The position numbers and the translations under genes were made by a program. The notes beneath the pieces are model-generated. The model was not told where the DNA came from, made no database searches, and worked only from the letters and a program-made list of their open reading frames with translations. Positions 63,750-64,000 of a stretch of 64,000 nt of DNA are shown in pieces (position 1 is the stretch's first letter; each line of letters begins with the position of its first letter). The stretch lies in NCBI RefSeq assembly GCF_030913365.1, contig NZ_CP133160.1:2890001-2954000 (forward strand), written 5' to 3'. This DNA comes from Stenotrophomonas sp. 24(2023) (GTDB taxonomy: Bacteria > Pseudomonadota > Gammaproteobacteria > Xanthomonadales > Xanthomonadaceae).

Positions 63750-63825
63750 GGGCGGCGTATTGGGCTTAGAATCAAAGGTTCCGCCCCCGGTGGGCGGCTT
63801 CCCCACCATACACATCTACCTATCC

Positions 63826-64000
63826 ATGTCAGCTTCCCCCCTTGTCGATCGTTGGATCGTACTGAAGTTCGGCGGCACCTCGGTGTCGCGTCGCCACCGC
63901 TGGGACACGATCGGGAAGCTGGCGAAAAAACGCGCGGAAGAGACCAATTCGCGGGTGCTGGTGGTGGTGTCGGCGCTGTCCGGCGTCACCAACGAGCTGA
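63826..64000 (+). CDS. Aspartate kinase N-terminus (gene runs off the window)
   Basis: Fifty-eight residues are visible. After a short leader comes RWIVLKFGGTSVSRRHRWD, the KFGGTSV phosphate-binding motif of aspartate kinases, then RVLVVVSALSGVTNEL. In Xanthomonadaceae this N-terminus often belongs to a bifunctional aspartate kinase/diaminopimelate decarboxylase; the visible part cannot tell. The start ATG at 63826 begins MSASPLVDRW. Divergent from PhzF copy B. Confidence 0.88.
   Translation, partial: MSASPLVDRWIVLKFGGTSVSRRHRWDTIGKLAKKRAEETNSRVLVVVSALSGVTNEL

Overview
This window looks like a chromosomal segment of a Stenotrophomonas species, probably of the S. maltophilia complex (Xanthomonadaceae). 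The DNA is very GC-rich and its proteins read like Xanthomonadaceae core genes. It is also studded with short palindromes that carry GTAG at one end, the hallmark of the SMAG (Stenotrophomonas maltophilia GTAG) REP family. No rRNA, tRNA or true CRISPR array was recognised.

Layout. 1-4.7 kb: the end of pyrB, a REP-associated transposase (RAYT) framed by inverted SMAG pairs, a lipoprotein esterase, a zinc-ribbon protein, mgtE and a secreted unknown. 4.7-11.5 kb: a regulatory phosphotransferase and sigma-54 cluster on the minus strand (rpoN, hpf, ptsN, hprK, rapZ, an EIIA-Man-type protein, ptsH, ptsI) with no sugar permease. 11.5-16.9 kb: LPS export and Kdo synthesis (lptB, lptA, lptC, kdsC, kdsD), then divergent ibaG, murA and an EF-hand protein. 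16.9-24.3 kb: two DUF3108 proteins, purN, two membrane proteins and purM on the minus strand, then DUF2066, PerM and Hda on the plus strand. 24.37-25.19 kb: three tandem copies of a roughly 270-bp repeat containing a long hairpin.

25.3-32.3 kb: murU and amgK (peptidoglycan sugar recycling), a GlsB-like membrane protein, an M20 peptidase, a ComEA-like helix-hairpin-helix protein, two L,D-transpeptidases and a HutD protein. A six-unit, exactly 30-bp tandem SMAG array follows at 32.4 kb. 32.6-44.3 kb is an iron-acquisition block, all on the minus strand, made of three units that each have a Fur-box-like palindrome upstream. The units are: small membrane protein, Fiu-like receptor and PiuC hydroxylase; small membrane protein and a second TonB-dependent receptor; and PepSY, DUF2271, DUF4198, ApbE and a diflavin-reductase-like protein. 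The last unit looks like a flavinylated electron-transfer (iron-reductase) module.

45.3-52.2 kb is a distinctly AT-richer accessory island. It holds C-terminal pieces of polymorphic (Rhs-type) toxins, candidate immunity genes, a degenerate toxin and a transposase remnant. It sits against the 3' end of sufS and contains a second, broken copy of that 3' end plus a 46-bp piece of sufC. These look like recombination scars from repeated capture of toxin cassettes at the suf locus. 52.3-58.0 kb: the suf iron-sulfur assembly operon (sufR-like regulator, sufB, a DUF1311/LprI-like gene, sufC, sufD, sufS).

58.2-64 kb: a SET-domain protein, DUF1439, a small lipoprotein, a DUF3861 protein, an HU protein with a histone-like Lys/Ala-rich tail, OsmC, two PhzF-family proteins and the start of an aspartate kinase gene. 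All family names come from reading motifs and from memory of the families; no database search was run.
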